From: Aliiruegeria sabulilitoris
GTDB lineage: Bacteria > Pseudomonadota > Alphaproteobacteria > Rhodobacterales > Rhodobacteraceae
Direction: 5' to 3'
Length of the DNA stretch: 64,000 bases
Assembly: GCF_001558155.1 (NCBI RefSeq)
Contig: NZ_LOAS01000011.1
Location: 124,001-188,000 of the forward strand
The stretch's first letter is position 1. Every line of letters begins with the position of its first letter. Below the pieces are notes generated by a model. The model did no database searches. It had not been told where the DNA came from and saw nothing but the letters and a program-made list of their open reading frames with translations. The position numbers and the translations under genes are program-made. Shown piece by piece: positions 17,548-25,885 of the stretch.

Positions 17548-18711
17548 CTATTGCCAGCGCCCCTCGAAATCCTCGGGAACGAGCAGCACATCCCGGTCGA
17601 GTTCGGAAACTTTCCGGCGACCGCAAAGAGCGATATTGGTATCCAGCTCCTTGTGGATGACTTCGAGGGCAGACATGACCCCCTGCTCGCCATTCGCCCC
17701 GAGCCCGTACACGAAGGCCCGCCCGATATAGGTGCCGTCCGCCCCCATGGCCAAGGCCTTGAGCACGTCCTGGCCGGAACGGATGCCACCATCGAGATGC
17801 ACTTCGATCTCGCCACCCACCTCGTCGAGGATCGGCTTGAGCATCCGGATCGAAGACAGCGCGCCATCGATCTGCCGGCCGCCGTGGTTGGACACCACGA
17901 TCGCATCTGCGCCGACCTTGACCGCCATCCGTGCATCCTCCGGGTCGAGAATACCCTTCAGGATCACCTTGCCGTCCCACATCTCGATCAGCTTGGCGAC
18001 CTTGTTCCAGTCCAGCGCATGATCGAACTGCTTCGCGGTCCATTCATACAGGCGGGACGGATCGTCCAGGCCCTGCACATGGCCGATGATATTTCCGAAA
18101 GCGCGCCGCTTGGTGCCGAGCATACCGATGCCCCAGGACCACTTCGTCGACAGATCCAACCATCCCTTCAAAGTCGGTTTCGGCGGGGCGGAAAGGCCGT
18201 TCTTGAGGTCCTTGTGGCGCTGGCCGATCATCTGCAGATCCAACGTGATCACGAGCGTCTTGCAGCCGGCATCGCGCGCACGCTCCAGCAGGCGCCGGAC
18301 AAAGTCGGCATCCGTCATCGTGTAGAGCTGGAACCAGAACGGCTTGCTCGTATGCTCGGCCACATCCTCGATGGAACAGATCGACATGGTCGAGAGCGTG
18401 AAAGGTACACCGAAACGCTCCGCTGCACGCGCCGCCGCGATCTCGCCATCGGCATACTGCATCCCCAGCAATCCGACCGGCGCAAGCGCGACTGGCATCG
18501 CAACCCTCTCGCCAACCATTTCAGAGGCGGTCGACCGACCCGTCATGTCGATGGCGACGCGCTGGCGCAGGCGGATCTTGTCGAAATCCGACGAGTTTTC
18601 GCGGAAGGTCTGTTCCGTCCAGCTTCCCGACTCGGCGTAGTCGTAAAACATCTTCGGGACGCGGCGCCGATAGATGGCCTTGAGGTCGTCGATATTGGTA
18701 ATGACGGACAT
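17548..18711 (-). CDS. lldD: FMN-dependent alpha-hydroxyacid (L-lactate) dehydrogenase
   Basis: A 387-residue flavoenzyme that oxidises L-lactate (or a related 2-hydroxyacid) to the keto acid and passes electrons to the respiratory chain. The opening MSVITNIDDLKAIYRRRVPKMFYDY is typical of LldD. The catalytic histidine lies in SNHGGRQIDG, and the FMN phosphate site is in LDGGIRSGQDVLKALAMGA. The start at 18711 is the family start. It is a single-gene unit upstream of the acs control region, so lactate and acetate use are adjacent. Glycolate oxidase-type specificity cannot be excluded. Confidence 0.88.
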   Translation of the reverse strand: MSVITNIDDLKAIYRRRVPKMFYDYAESGSWTEQTFRENSSDFDKIRLRQRVAIDMTGRSTASEMVGERVAMPVALAPVGLLGMQYADGEIAAARAAERFGVPFTLSTMSICSIEDVAEHTSKPFWFQLYTMTDADFVRRLLERARDAGCKTLVITLDLQMIGQRHKDLKNGLSAPPKPTLKGWLDLSTKWSWGIGMLGTKRRAFGNIIGHVQGLDDPSRLYEWTAKQFDHALDWNKVAKLIEMWDGKVILKGILDPEDARMAVKVGADAIVVSNHGGRQIDGALSSIRMLKPILDEVGGEIEVHLDGGIRSGQDVLKALAMGADGTYIGRAFVYGLGANGEQGVMSALEVIHKELDTNIALCGRRKVSELDRDVLLVPEDFEGRWQ

Positions 18712-18857
18712 TCCTGCGCCTCCAACGCGATATTGGTTAAGTTCCCGTACCAATTGGTTGCATTTGGAGCAACGGAAAGGTTGCCGCAATCGAAAGCCAA
18801 AGGCCACGAAGCGCTGCAGCCTTGACGCCGCAACTGAACGCCTGTCCGGAAAGAGCG

Positions 18858-19280
18858 CTAATACTCGTTTAGCTGCAGGGTCTTGATGCGCGCGCCCGCA
18901 CCTCCGGGCAGAAAAATCGTCGCCTTTCCGGAAAGGCCCTCGGCCGGAAAACGGAATTCCATAAGCACGTCAGCCCCAACCATACCGACTTGGTCGACAA
19001 CAAGCTCCGCGCGGGAGGAATCCGGCACGCCCCCCGCCGCGACAACGACGGCCGCGACAGCCGCGCCTTCGACCGCACCCTCGGCGAAGCCCACGCCTGC
19101 CCGGTCAACCACTTGCAACGGAAACCTCTCGGGAAAGGCGTCGGCGTGATAGTACTGCTCAAGCACCGATGAATCGAGCAGCGCAACCAAAGCGCGCGAA
19201 AGCTCCCCTCGGGAAAATTCTGCACCCTGAGCCGTCAAAGCGCAGCCACCGAACAGGGCCACGACGAATACCAACCTCAT
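18858..19280 (-). CDS. Small exported protein, partner of the zincin-like protein
   Basis: A 140-residue protein of unknown family. It begins with an export signal, MRLVFVVALFGGCALTAQGA. Cleavage could follow AQGA, or FGGC could act as a loose lipobox. The mature part has a Gly/Ala/Val-rich middle and ends in predicted strands (LMEFRFPAEG, KATIFLPGG). It starts 65 bases after the stop of the metallopeptidase-like gene on the same strand and is probably co-transcribed. By position it could be a periplasmic immunity or helper protein; the sequence alone does not show this. Confidence 0.6.
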   Translation of the reverse strand: MRLVFVVALFGGCALTAQGAEFSRGELSRALVALLDSSVLEQYYHADAFPERFPLQVVDRAGVGFAEGAVEGAAVAAVVVAAGGVPDSSRAELVVDQVGMVGADVLMEFRFPAEGLSGKATIFLPGGAGARIKTLQLNEY

Positions 19281-19344
19281 TGCCTCGGCGACCCATGTCC
19301 TCGCCAGGAAGCTTCGCGCAATGGCAGGTGGAACCGTCGGCATC

Positions 19345-19845
19345 CTAGCCAGTCGTATTGATCCCATAAACTTCGACCTCGAACAGTTCGCCTTCCTCGC
19401 CGGCATAGTCGATGCCATCCTGATCGTCGCCCCAGTGCACAAGTTCGTGCAGGATCGTTACGCCGACGCGCGGCATTCTTGTACCGGCCGCATTGCGCGT
19501 GTAGGCCAAATTCGGTGGCGAACCGCTTTCGAAGGCACGGACCAGGAGCACATTCAGCCGCAGCTCGTCGGAGTCGATTCCCGGCGTAAACTCACCGTTT
19601 CGAAAGGTCCCGGGTGGGCTGGTCAGCGCGGTAATATTGAGCGTCGGTTGGTTGCCCCATCTCAGGGCACGCTGCAGGGTCGCGCGGTCCATCTGCGCAT
19701 AGCGACGGAATGCCCGTCGCATGGATGCGATATTGGCTATCGTCGGCAAGTCTCTGCGAACATAGCGGGCAAACCGCGGATAGGTCGTCTGGTCGGCCGA
19801 AGAAACAATCATGATCGAAATCCCGAATGGTAGAAATCGATACAC
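19345..19845 (-). CDS. Zincin-like metallopeptidase, possible toxin-type domain
   Basis: A 166-residue protein with a zinc-peptidase motif HELVHWGDD (H133, E134, H137), followed by GEEGELFEVEVYG, where a glutamate (E150, E151 or E156) could be the third ligand. This layout resembles the short metallopeptidase domains of polymorphic toxins (Tox-MPTase type); I judge this by pattern only. No signal peptide or secretion marker is visible. Start options are GTG at 19845 (AGGA 7 bases upstream) or ATG at 19812 (GGGA upstream); I list the longer. The exported partner at 18858-19280 follows on the same strand. Confidence 0.6.
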   Translation of the reverse strand: MYRFLPFGISIMIVSSADQTTYPRFARYVRRDLPTIANIASMRRAFRRYAQMDRATLQRALRWGNQPTLNITALTSPPGTFRNGEFTPGIDSDELRLNVLLVRAFESGSPPNLAYTRNAAGTRMPRVGVTILHELVHWGDDQDGIDYAGEEGELFEVEVYGINTTG

Positions 19846-19925
19846 CTATCCTACCACCAATCGAGATTCGTCGCAAACTGCGGCCCAGCTGTTTTCCTTC
19901 GGAGCGACGCTGCTTGGCCAAAGAG

Positions 19926-20717
19926 TCAGCCGCGATGCGCGCCGTCCGCGAGGCTCTTAACGTATTCCAGAATCTCAGGCACCGGGCGCCCCTCACCGAT
20001 CAACTTGACGATGGCGGAGCCAACCACGGTGCCATCGGCCACGCCGGCAATCGCCTCGGCCTTCTCGGGTGAATTGACACCGAAGCCAACGATCACCGGC
20101 AGATCCGTCGAAGATTTGATCCGCGCCACTTCCGGCGCCACGTCGCTGGCCTGCGCTTCTGCTGCGCCGGTGATACCCGTGATGGAGACGTAATAGACGA
20201 AGCCGGATGTATTGGTCAGAACCTTTGGCAAACGTTTGTCATCGGTCGTCGGTGTGGCCAGTCGGATGAAGTTCAGGCCGGCCTTTTGCGCGGGAATGCA
20301 TAGCTCTTCATCTTCCTCGGGAGGAAGGTCCACCACGATCAACCCGTCGATTCCGGCAGCCTTGGCATCTTCGAGGAAACGATCGACACCGCGATTGTAG
20401 ATCGGGTTGTAATATCCCATCGCCACGATCGGCGTGCTGTTGTCGCCCTTGCGGAACTCGGTGGCGAGTTGCAGTACCTTCTCGAGGGTCATGCCGCCTT
20501 CAAGGGCACGCTGGCCGGCGAGTTGGATTGTCGGACCATCCGCCATCGGGTCCGTGAAGGGAATCCCGAGCTCGATGATGTCCACACCGGCCGCCGGAAG
20601 GCCCTTCACGACCTCGAGCGAAGTCTCGTAATCGGGGTCGCCCGCCATAACATAGGCCACGAAGGCCTTTTTCCCCTCGGCCTTGAGCCGCGCGAAAGTA
20701 TCGTCGATCCGGGTCAT
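19926..20717 (-). CDS. trpA: Tryptophan synthase alpha chain
   Basis: Splits indole-3-glycerol phosphate into indole and glyceraldehyde 3-phosphate. The 263-residue protein has both catalytic acids at canonical positions, E49 (IIELGIPF) and D60 (DPMADGP), and a phosphate-site region near [13 protein letters not shown]. It is a monocistronic minus-strand gene. The only trpB-type gene in the window lies 3.5 kb away (24182-25387), beyond a cytochrome and the ribose genes, so the usual trpB-trpA pair is not adjacent. Confidence 0.96.
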   Translation of the reverse strand: MTRIDDTFARLKAEGKKAFVAYVMAGDPDYETSLEVVKGLPAAGVDIIELGIPFTDPMADGPTIQLAGQRALEGGMTLEKVLQLATEFRKGDNSTPIVAMGYYNPIYNRGVDRFLEDAKAAGIDGLIVVDLPPEEDEELCIPAQKAGLNFIRLATPTTDDKRLPKVLTNTSGFVYYVSITGITGAAEAQASDVAPEVARIKSSTDLPVIVGFGVNSPEKAEAIAGVADGTVVGSAIVKLIGEGRPVPEILEYVKSLADGAHRG

Positions 20718-20803
20718 GTCGGTCCTCGCAAATGGTCCGGACTCACTTGCAGAATGCGGAGAGGAAAATCAAGGCGGTTGCAACCGGCCGGATCAAAAGC
20801 TCC

Positions 20804-20842
20804 TCGCAAAAAAGCAAAAGGGCCGCCCCTTGGGACGGCCCT
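20804..20842 (-). terminator. Intrinsic terminator of the cytochrome c gene
   Basis: On the minus strand AGGGCCG...CGGCCCT forms a GC-rich stem with an inner C/G-rich loop, followed by TTTTGCTTTTTTG. It lies 23 bases past the cytochrome stop and before trpA, separating the two. Confidence 0.85.
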
Positions 20843-20864
20843 GAAACCTTCGATCCCGGACGGA

Positions 20865-21245
20865 TCAGAAGCCGGAGAGATATGCGATAACGTTCGCGAT
20901 ATCCTCTTCCTTCTTCAGGCCGGCAAAGGACATCTTGCCCTTCGGGATCACGTCCTTCGGCTTGGTCAGGTAGGCGCTGAGGGTCTCATCATCCCAGGTC
21001 AGGCCACCCTCGGCCAGTTCCAGCAGGTTCGCGGAATATTTGAAGCCTTCCTTCTGGCCTGCCGCCGAACCGACGATACCGTTAAGAATCGGACCGACCT
21101 TGTTCTTGGCATCTTCCCCGACCGCGTGGCAGGCCTTGCACTTCTTGAACACCTTTTCGCCGGCGGCGGCATCGCCCTCGGCGAAAACAGGCGATGCAGC
21201 CGCAACACCCATGGCCATCACGAGATAGGTAAGAGTTTTCTTCAT
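20865..21245 (-). CDS. Periplasmic cytochrome c (c2/c-type, class I)
   Basis: A 126-residue exported monohaem cytochrome. A signal peptide (MKKTLTYLVMAMGVAAASPVFA) precedes EGDAAAGEKVFKKCKACH, whose CKACH binds haem. The sixth ligand is probably the methionine in GKMSFAG. Class I c2-type proteins shuttle electrons between the bc1 complex and oxidases. The start at 21245 has a good ribosome site (AAAGGGAA). It is a single gene with its own terminator, divergent from rbsD. Confidence 0.9.
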   Translation of the reverse strand: MKKTLTYLVMAMGVAAASPVFAEGDAAAGEKVFKKCKACHAVGEDAKNKVGPILNGIVGSAAGQKEGFKYSANLLELAEGGLTWDDETLSAYLTKPKDVIPKGKMSFAGLKKEEDIANVIAYLSGF

Positions 21246-21569
21246 TTCATTCCCTTTCCGATTATTCACGGGCCCCTCCGTCGTTGCGCCGAAGCCGTCA
21301 TGCGAACAGTGCAGATACGGTCGCAAAACGCAAACCGCTCCCCGTTGTCACGACAAGCTAGCCCAATCCAACTTGCGAGGTCCATGATAGTCATACTCTG
21401 CGACGACATGGCATGGATGAAGAAAATTTCCAGTGATCTTCGCCCGATAGCGCAGCACCCCAGCCTGCGACAATCTCGTAAAACGATCCAAATTCAAAGA
21501 AAAGCTTTGCGCAAACGTTTTCGAAAATTACACTGCCCCACGACTCACAGCCCCATGATGGAGGAGATC
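21246..21569. promoter_or_regulatory. Divergent cytochrome c / rbsD control region
   Basis: A 324-base spacer between divergent genes, holding the cytochrome promoter and the ribose-gene promoter with its LacI-type operator at 21509-21524. No gene is visible in it. The rbsD-side half is AT-rich. Confidence 0.5.
21509..21524. promoter_or_regulatory. LacI-family (RbsR) operator upstream of rbsD
   Basis: The 16-base imperfect palindrome GCGCAAACGTTTTCGA has AAACGTTT at its centre (21513-21520), the hallmark core of LacI/PurR/RbsR operators. It lies 46 bases before the rbsD start. The likely repressor, a LacI-family protein, is encoded two genes downstream at 22166. Confidence 0.65.
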
Positions 21570-21989
21570 ATGAGAAAGGCTGGCCTTCTCAATGCGCCAA
21601 TCGCCCGTGTCGTTTCGCTCATGGGGCACACCGACAGCCTATGCATCGGCGATGCGGGGCTGCCCGTTCCCGACGGGGTGGAACGGATCGACCTCGCAGT
21701 TTCCGCCGGTCTGCCGGGATTTCTCGACGTCCTGCCAGCCGTGTTTGGCGAGCTCTTCGTCGAACGGGCGGTGATCGCGCAGGAAATGCCCGATGGGCAA
21801 CCAGCGTTTCACGCCAAGCTGCTCAGGCAGATCCAAGCCCTGGAGCAGGCGCAGGGAAACACGATCACCGTCACTTCGGTTCCGCATGAAGAGTTCAAAC
21901 GTCTGACACGTTCCTCCAAAGCGGTCGTTCGGACCGGCGAATTCACGCCCTATGCGAATATCCTTCTGTATTCCGGCGTCCCCTTCTGA
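21570..21989 (+). CDS. rbsD: D-ribose pyranase
   Basis: Converts beta-ribopyranose to ribofuranose before phosphorylation. The 139-residue protein has the family N-terminus MRKAGLLNAPIARVVSLMGH with catalytic H20, then GDAGLPVPDGVERIDLA and the C-terminal SKAVVRTGEFTPYAN. I set the start at 21570, where GGAGGA precedes the ATG and H20 falls at its known position. It leads a ribose unit, rbsD-rbsR-rbsK. No ribose transporter genes are nearby. Confidence 0.95.
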   Translation: MRKAGLLNAPIARVVSLMGHTDSLCIGDAGLPVPDGVERIDLAVSAGLPGFLDVLPAVFGELFVERAVIAQEMPDGQPAFHAKLLRQIQALEQAQGNTITVTSVPHEEFKRLTRSSKAVVRTGEFTPYANILLYSGVPF

Positions 21990-22011
21990 TCGGGCCGGGA
22001 AAGGACAAGCG

Positions 22012-22098
22012 ATGACAGCACGTCTCCAACCCGAACAGCTCGACACGACCCTGAAGAACGACTCCCTGAACCCAGCCCTCCGGTTGATCCCCGATTGA
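22012..22098 (+). CDS. Possible 28-residue small protein between rbsD and rbsR
   Basis: A short frame (MTARLQPEQLDTTLKNDSLN then PALRLIPD) has a plausible ribosome site (GGGAAAGGA) 7 bases upstream and lies within the rbs unit. I recognise no family. It could be a small protein, a leader affecting rbsR translation, or chance. Confidence 0.25.
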   Translation: MTARLQPEQLDTTLKNDSLNPALRLIPD

Positions 22099-22165
22099 CC
22101 CCGAAGCAAGCTCCGCTGCCGTAGCGGGCGATGCGCCGCCCCTCGCCAACGGAAAGTGAGGAAAC

Positions 22166-23158
22166 ATGGCCAGTATCAAGGACGTGGCAAAGACCGCCGG
22201 TGTTTCGGTCTCCACCGTCTCCCATGTCGTCAACAAAACCCGATACGTCGCCCCCCACACGAGGGCCGCGGTGGAAAAGGCCGTCGCCGAGCATGCGTAT
22301 CAACCGAGCTTCCTGGCGCGCGCGCTCAAGAGCAAGCGCACGCGAACGCTGGGCATGCTCGTGACCTCCTCGACCAACCCTTTCTTTGCCGAGATCATCA
22401 GCGGGGTGGAAGAAGGGTGTTTTCAGGCCGGCTACTCCCTGATCCTGTGCAATTCCGGCGATCAACCCGGGCGGCAGCTGACCTATCTTCAGACCTTGAT
22501 GCAGAAACGCATAGACGCGCTGGTCGTAATGACCGTCAACCGCGACGAGGATTTCCAGGCAGAACTTGATCGTCTGTCCTCCTTGCCCCGCGCGATGCTG
22601 GACTCCGAGCCGATGCCGAATGTCTGCGCCATCGGCGACGATTCCATCCGGGGCGGCAAACTGGCCGGCGAGGCGCTGGTTGCGCATGGCCATAGCCGGA
22701 TTGGCTGCCTGACCGGACCGATCAACCACGCCCGTTCGGCGGACCGCCTGGACGGTTTCAGCCAGGCGCTGGACGCGGCCGGGCTATCGCTCGACCCGGA
22801 GCTTGTCATCACCGGCGACCTGTCCGCCCGTGGCGGCCACGAGGCCATGACGCAGATGCTGGAACGCACATCTCCGCCCACGGCCGTCTTTGCCTTCAAC
22901 GACCTGATGGCAATGGGCGCCTACCGGGCCATTGCCGAGCGTGGACTGCGCATCCCGGAAGACATCTCGGTGATTGGCTATGACGACGTGGAGATCGCAT
23001 CCTATCTCTACCCGGCCCTCACGACCATTCGCCAGCCGGGTTTCGGCCTCGGGCTGGAAGCTGCCGAACTTCTGATCGGCCACCTCGAACGAGGCGACGA
23101 ACTTCCGGCCCTAATCCGCAAGCCTCCGGAACTCATCAACCGCGACTCCCTGCATTAG
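22166..23158 (+). CDS. rbsR: LacI-family transcriptional repressor, ribose type
   Basis: A 330-residue repressor. The N-terminal helix-turn-helix (IKDVAKTAGVSVSTVSHVVN) is followed by a hinge helix region and a periplasmic-binding-protein-like sensor domain (NPFFAEIISGVEEGC, FNDLMAMGAYRA, DISVIGYDDVEIA). Its position between rbsD and rbsK supports ribose or ribose 5-phosphate as effector. The operator at 21509-21524 is its likely target, giving autoregulation of the unit. Confidence 0.9.
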   Translation: MASIKDVAKTAGVSVSTVSHVVNKTRYVAPHTRAAVEKAVAEHAYQPSFLARALKSKRTRTLGMLVTSSTNPFFAEIISGVEEGCFQAGYSLILCNSGDQPGRQLTYLQTLMQKRIDALVVMTVNRDEDFQAELDRLSSLPRAMLDSEPMPNVCAIGDDSIRGGKLAGEALVAHGHSRIGCLTGPINHARSADRLDGFSQALDAAGLSLDPELVITGDLSARGGHEAMTQMLERTSPPTAVFAFNDLMAMGAYRAIAERGLRIPEDISVIGYDDVEIASYLYPALTTIRQPGFGLGLEAAELLIGHLERGDELPALIRKPPELINRDSLH

Positions 23159-23170
23159 AAAGCCAGCGCC

Positions 23171-24091
23171 ATGCCTATCGCCGTTTTCGGTAGCATCAAT
23201 ATCGACCTCACCACCTATGCCGACCGCCTGCCCCGCCCCGGCGAAACGCTCCACGGCGAGCGCTACGCGCTCGGGCTCGGCGGAAAGGGCTGCAACCAGG
23301 CCGTCGCCGCGCGTCGGCTCGGATCCGTGACGACGCTCATCGGCCGGATCGGCGAGGACGAGTTCGGCGCCCGCGCCCGGGCAGAGCTTGCCGCGATGGG
23401 CGTCCCGACACAAGACATTTTCCAGGATCCCGACAGCGACACCGGCATTGCCGTGATCGGCGTCGATTCCTCGGCCCAGAACTGCATCACCGTCATCGGC
23501 GGGGCCAACATGGCCATCGATGGCAGCGACGTTGGCCGCGCCGCCGAACGCCTTGGCGCCGCCGACATCCTGCTGCTGCAGATGGAGATCCCGCTGCAGC
23601 CCGCGCTCATGGCCGCGGATCTCGTGCGGCAATCGGGTGGCCGCGTGATCCTCGATCCCGCCCCTGCCCCCGCCAACGGTTACGCCCCGGGCGTCCTTGC
23701 CCGCATCGACGTGATCACGCCGAACGAGACGGAGACAGAGCTTCTGACCGGGCTGAAACCCACCAATCCCAAGGAAGCCGCCGAAGCCGCAGGCAAACTG
23801 CGCGAACAGGGCGTCGCCGCCGCCGTGGTCAAGCTCGGCGCGTCCGGCGTCTATTTCCAGGACGCCGAGAGCGAAGGCTTCGTCGAGCCGTTCAAGGTCG
23901 ACAGCATCGATTCCGTTGCCGCCGGAGATTGCTTCAACGGTGGGCTGGCGACGGCCCTTTCAGAGGGAAGACCGCTCGCAGAGGCTGTCCGTTTCGCCGC
24001 GGCCTGCGGCGCCCTGTCGACCACGAAGCGGGGCGCATCCGCATCCGCTCCCACACGCGAGGCAGTCGAAGACCTGCTTGCCCGGGCCTGA
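23171..24091 (+). CDS. rbsK: Ribokinase
   Basis: Phosphorylates ribose at O5. The 306-residue PfkB-family protein shows the N-terminal sugar-site segment FGSINIDLTTYADRLPRPGET, the glycine pair GLGGKGCNQAVAARR and the catalytic anion-hole motif VAAGDCFNGGLA, with the aspartate base present. It starts 12 bases after the rbsR stop and ends the unit. A G/C hairpin (24136-24154) follows. Confidence 0.94.
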   Translation: MPIAVFGSINIDLTTYADRLPRPGETLHGERYALGLGGKGCNQAVAARRLGSVTTLIGRIGEDEFGARARAELAAMGVPTQDIFQDPDSDTGIAVIGVDSSAQNCITVIGGANMAIDGSDVGRAAERLGAADILLLQMEIPLQPALMAADLVRQSGGRVILDPAPAPANGYAPGVLARIDVITPNETETELLTGLKPTNPKEAAEAAGKLREQGVAAAVVKLGASGVYFQDAESEGFVEPFKVDSIDSVAAGDCFNGGLATALSEGRPLAEAVRFAAACGALSTTKRGASASAPTREAVEDLLARA

Positions 24092-24135
24092 CCGTCCCTA
24101 CGCTTCTTCTGACGGAAAATGTCCTCGGGGGGCTC

Positions 24136-24154
24136 GGGGGGCAGACAGCCCCCC
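24136..24154. terminator. G/C hairpin between convergent rbsK and trpB
   Basis: GGGGGGC-AGACA-GCCCCCC is a perfect 7-bp stem in the 90-base spacer between two convergent genes. It probably ends transcripts from both sides, although neither side has a clear T-tract. Its arms equal those of the element at 4505-4521. Confidence 0.6.
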
Positions 24155-24181
24155 GCTCCGCACGGTCATCGCTGCAACCGG

Positions 24182-25387
24182 TTACTCGTCGCCGAAACCG
24201 AACGTCTCAGTGACGTAATCGATATCCTTGTCGCCGCGCCCCGAGAGGTTCAGCAGAATCGACTTGCCGGGATTCTTGCCGGCCTCGCGCAGGGCGAAGG
24301 CAACCGCGTGGGCACTTTCGAGCGCCGGGATGATGCCCTCGAGGCGCGAAAGCTTGTAGAAGGCATCAAGCGCCTCCTTGTCATTGGCGGCGACATAGTT
24401 CACGCGGCCCGTCTTGTGCAGATGCGCGTGTTCCGGCCCCACACCCGGGTAGTCCAGCCCGGACGCGATCGTGTGGACCGGCGCCGGCTCGCCCTCCTCA
24501 TCGGTCAATACGAGTGTACGGAAGCCATGAATATCGCCGTCATGCCCAAAGGTGATTGTCGCCGCGTGTTCGCCCAGCTTGGAAGACGTGCCCAGTGGCT
24601 CGACGCCGTAAAGGTCTACCCCGTCTTCGTCGATGAACCCGGCAAAGAGCCCCATGGCGTTGGAGCCGCCGCCGACACAGGCCGCGACCATGTCCGGCAA
24701 CTGGCCACCGGTCATCTCTGCGAATTGCTCGCGCGCCTCGATGCCAACGATGGACTGGAAATCACGCACCATCTTGGGGAACGGGTGCGGGCCCACGACC
24801 GAGCCGATGGCAAAGAGCGCCGTGTCTGCCTGGGCAACATAGCTCTGGAAGGCGCTGTCCACGGCCTCCTTGAGCGAGCGGCCGCCGAAACCGACCGGCA
24901 CGACCGTGGCCCCCAGCAATTTCATGCGGGTGACGTTGGGCGCTTCTTTCTCGATGTCGATCTCGCCCATATGGATCTCGCAATCGAGCCCGAAATAGGC
25001 CGCCGCGGTGGCCAGCGCCACACCATGCTGGCCAGCCCCGGTCTCGGCCATGATCTTGGTCTTGCCCATATGCTTGGCCAACAGCGCCTCGGCCATGCAG
25101 TGGTTGAGCTTATGCGCGCCGGTATGATTGAGATCTTCGCGCTTGGCATAGATCTGCGCACCGCCGCAAAGCTCGGAAAGGTTCTTGAGGTAGGAGACCG
25201 GCGTCGGTCGGCCCTGGAAATGCTTCCGGATCAGGCGCAGCTCTGTCAGGAATTCGGAGGATTTCGAAAGCTGGTCATAGGCCTCACGGATCTCCTTGAA
25301 ATGCGGCTCCAGCGGCGGCGGCAACATCGCCCCGCCATAGTCGCCGAACCATCCATCACGCGTCGGGTTGGACGTCAGATACCCCAT
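24182..25387 (-). CDS. trpB: Tryptophan synthase beta chain, atypical branch
   Basis: A 401-residue PLP enzyme joining indole and serine. Key residues are present: the PLP lysine in [11 protein letters not shown], the catalytic glutamate in [11 protein letters not shown], the phosphate loop [10 protein letters not shown] and C-terminal [10 protein letters not shown]. It differs from the usual alphaproteobacterial form: GGRFV-type residues are replaced by [19 protein letters not shown], and HKxN(N/Q) by HKLNH. It may belong to a separate TrpB branch or be a second copy. The start at 25387 has GAGGGAGAG upstream. It is not next to trpA or trpF. Confidence 0.85.
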   Translation of the reverse strand: MGYLTSNPTRDGWFGDYGGAMLPPPLEPHFKEIREAYDQLSKSSEFLTELRLIRKHFQGRPTPVSYLKNLSELCGGAQIYAKREDLNHTGAHKLNHCMAEALLAKHMGKTKIMAETGAGQHGVALATAAAYFGLDCEIHMGEIDIEKEAPNVTRMKLLGATVVPVGFGGRSLKEAVDSAFQSYVAQADTALFAIGSVVGPHPFPKMVRDFQSIVGIEAREQFAEMTGGQLPDMVAACVGGGSNAMGLFAGFIDEDGVDLYGVEPLGTSSKLGEHAATITFGHDGDIHGFRTLVLTDEEGEPAPVHTIASGLDYPGVGPEHAHLHKTGRVNYVAANDKEALDAFYKLSRLEGIIPALESAHAVAFALREAGKNPGKSILLNLSGRGDKDIDYVTETFGFGDE

Positions 25388-25498
25388 TTTTCTCTCCCTC
25401 GTAGATTTTCGGCGCACCATCCCGTGAGCCGAGGTGGAGGGACAAGCCGAAAATTACGGCAACGATGACATGTCGCAGGTCGGACCGGCAAAGGGATG

Positions 25499-25885
25499 TC
25501 AGCCGCCAGAGAGCGCCAGCCACAGGCTGCACGAGGCGATGACAACAGTGAGTGGCGCGCCATGGAGCCGCTCGAGGCGGCTGCTTGTCGCCATGTTGCC
25601 CACGAAACTCAGTCCGAACAGCCCGACAAAGCCCCAAAGCAGCCAGGGCAGCCAAGCGGGCGGCAGCAACGGAGAAAGCAAACCGCCCGCCTGGGCAAGC
25701 GCAATCGCGCCCAGTACCGCCAGCAGCGCCACGGCGAAGCTCGCGATCCGGAGGCTGGTGGGCAGGACTCGCTGCGCGCCCCCCCAGGCCAGGTGACCCA
25801 GCGGCGCGCCGCCCGCGAGCAGAAGCTGGAACAGGGCGAGCCATGCCAGGGCCGCCCCGCCGATAGCCCCGGCAAGTTCCGTCAC
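25499..25885 (-). CDS. Hypothetical membrane protein, 128 aa
   Basis: I do not recognise a family. The sequence is almost wholly hydrophobic, with about four membrane helices (about 5-24, 45-65, 78-96 and 109-125) separated by short loops. Its start overlaps the stop of the dimethylglycine-dehydrogenase-like gene by 4 bases, so it is translationally coupled to it. That suggests a helper in the same pathway, but nothing in the sequence shows a function. Confidence 0.65.
   Translation of the reverse strand: MTELAGAIGGAALAWLALFQLLLAGGAPLGHLAWGGAQRVLPTSLRIASFAVALLAVLGAIALAQAGGLLSPLLPPAWLPWLLWGFVGLFGLSFVGNMATSSRLERLHGAPLTVVIASCSLWLALSGG

Noticed and set aside
17298-17660. A possible 120-codon gene in the acs upstream region
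   Set aside because: It runs into the lactate dehydrogenase gene on the other strand. The product has no family likeness, and no good ribosome site precedes it.
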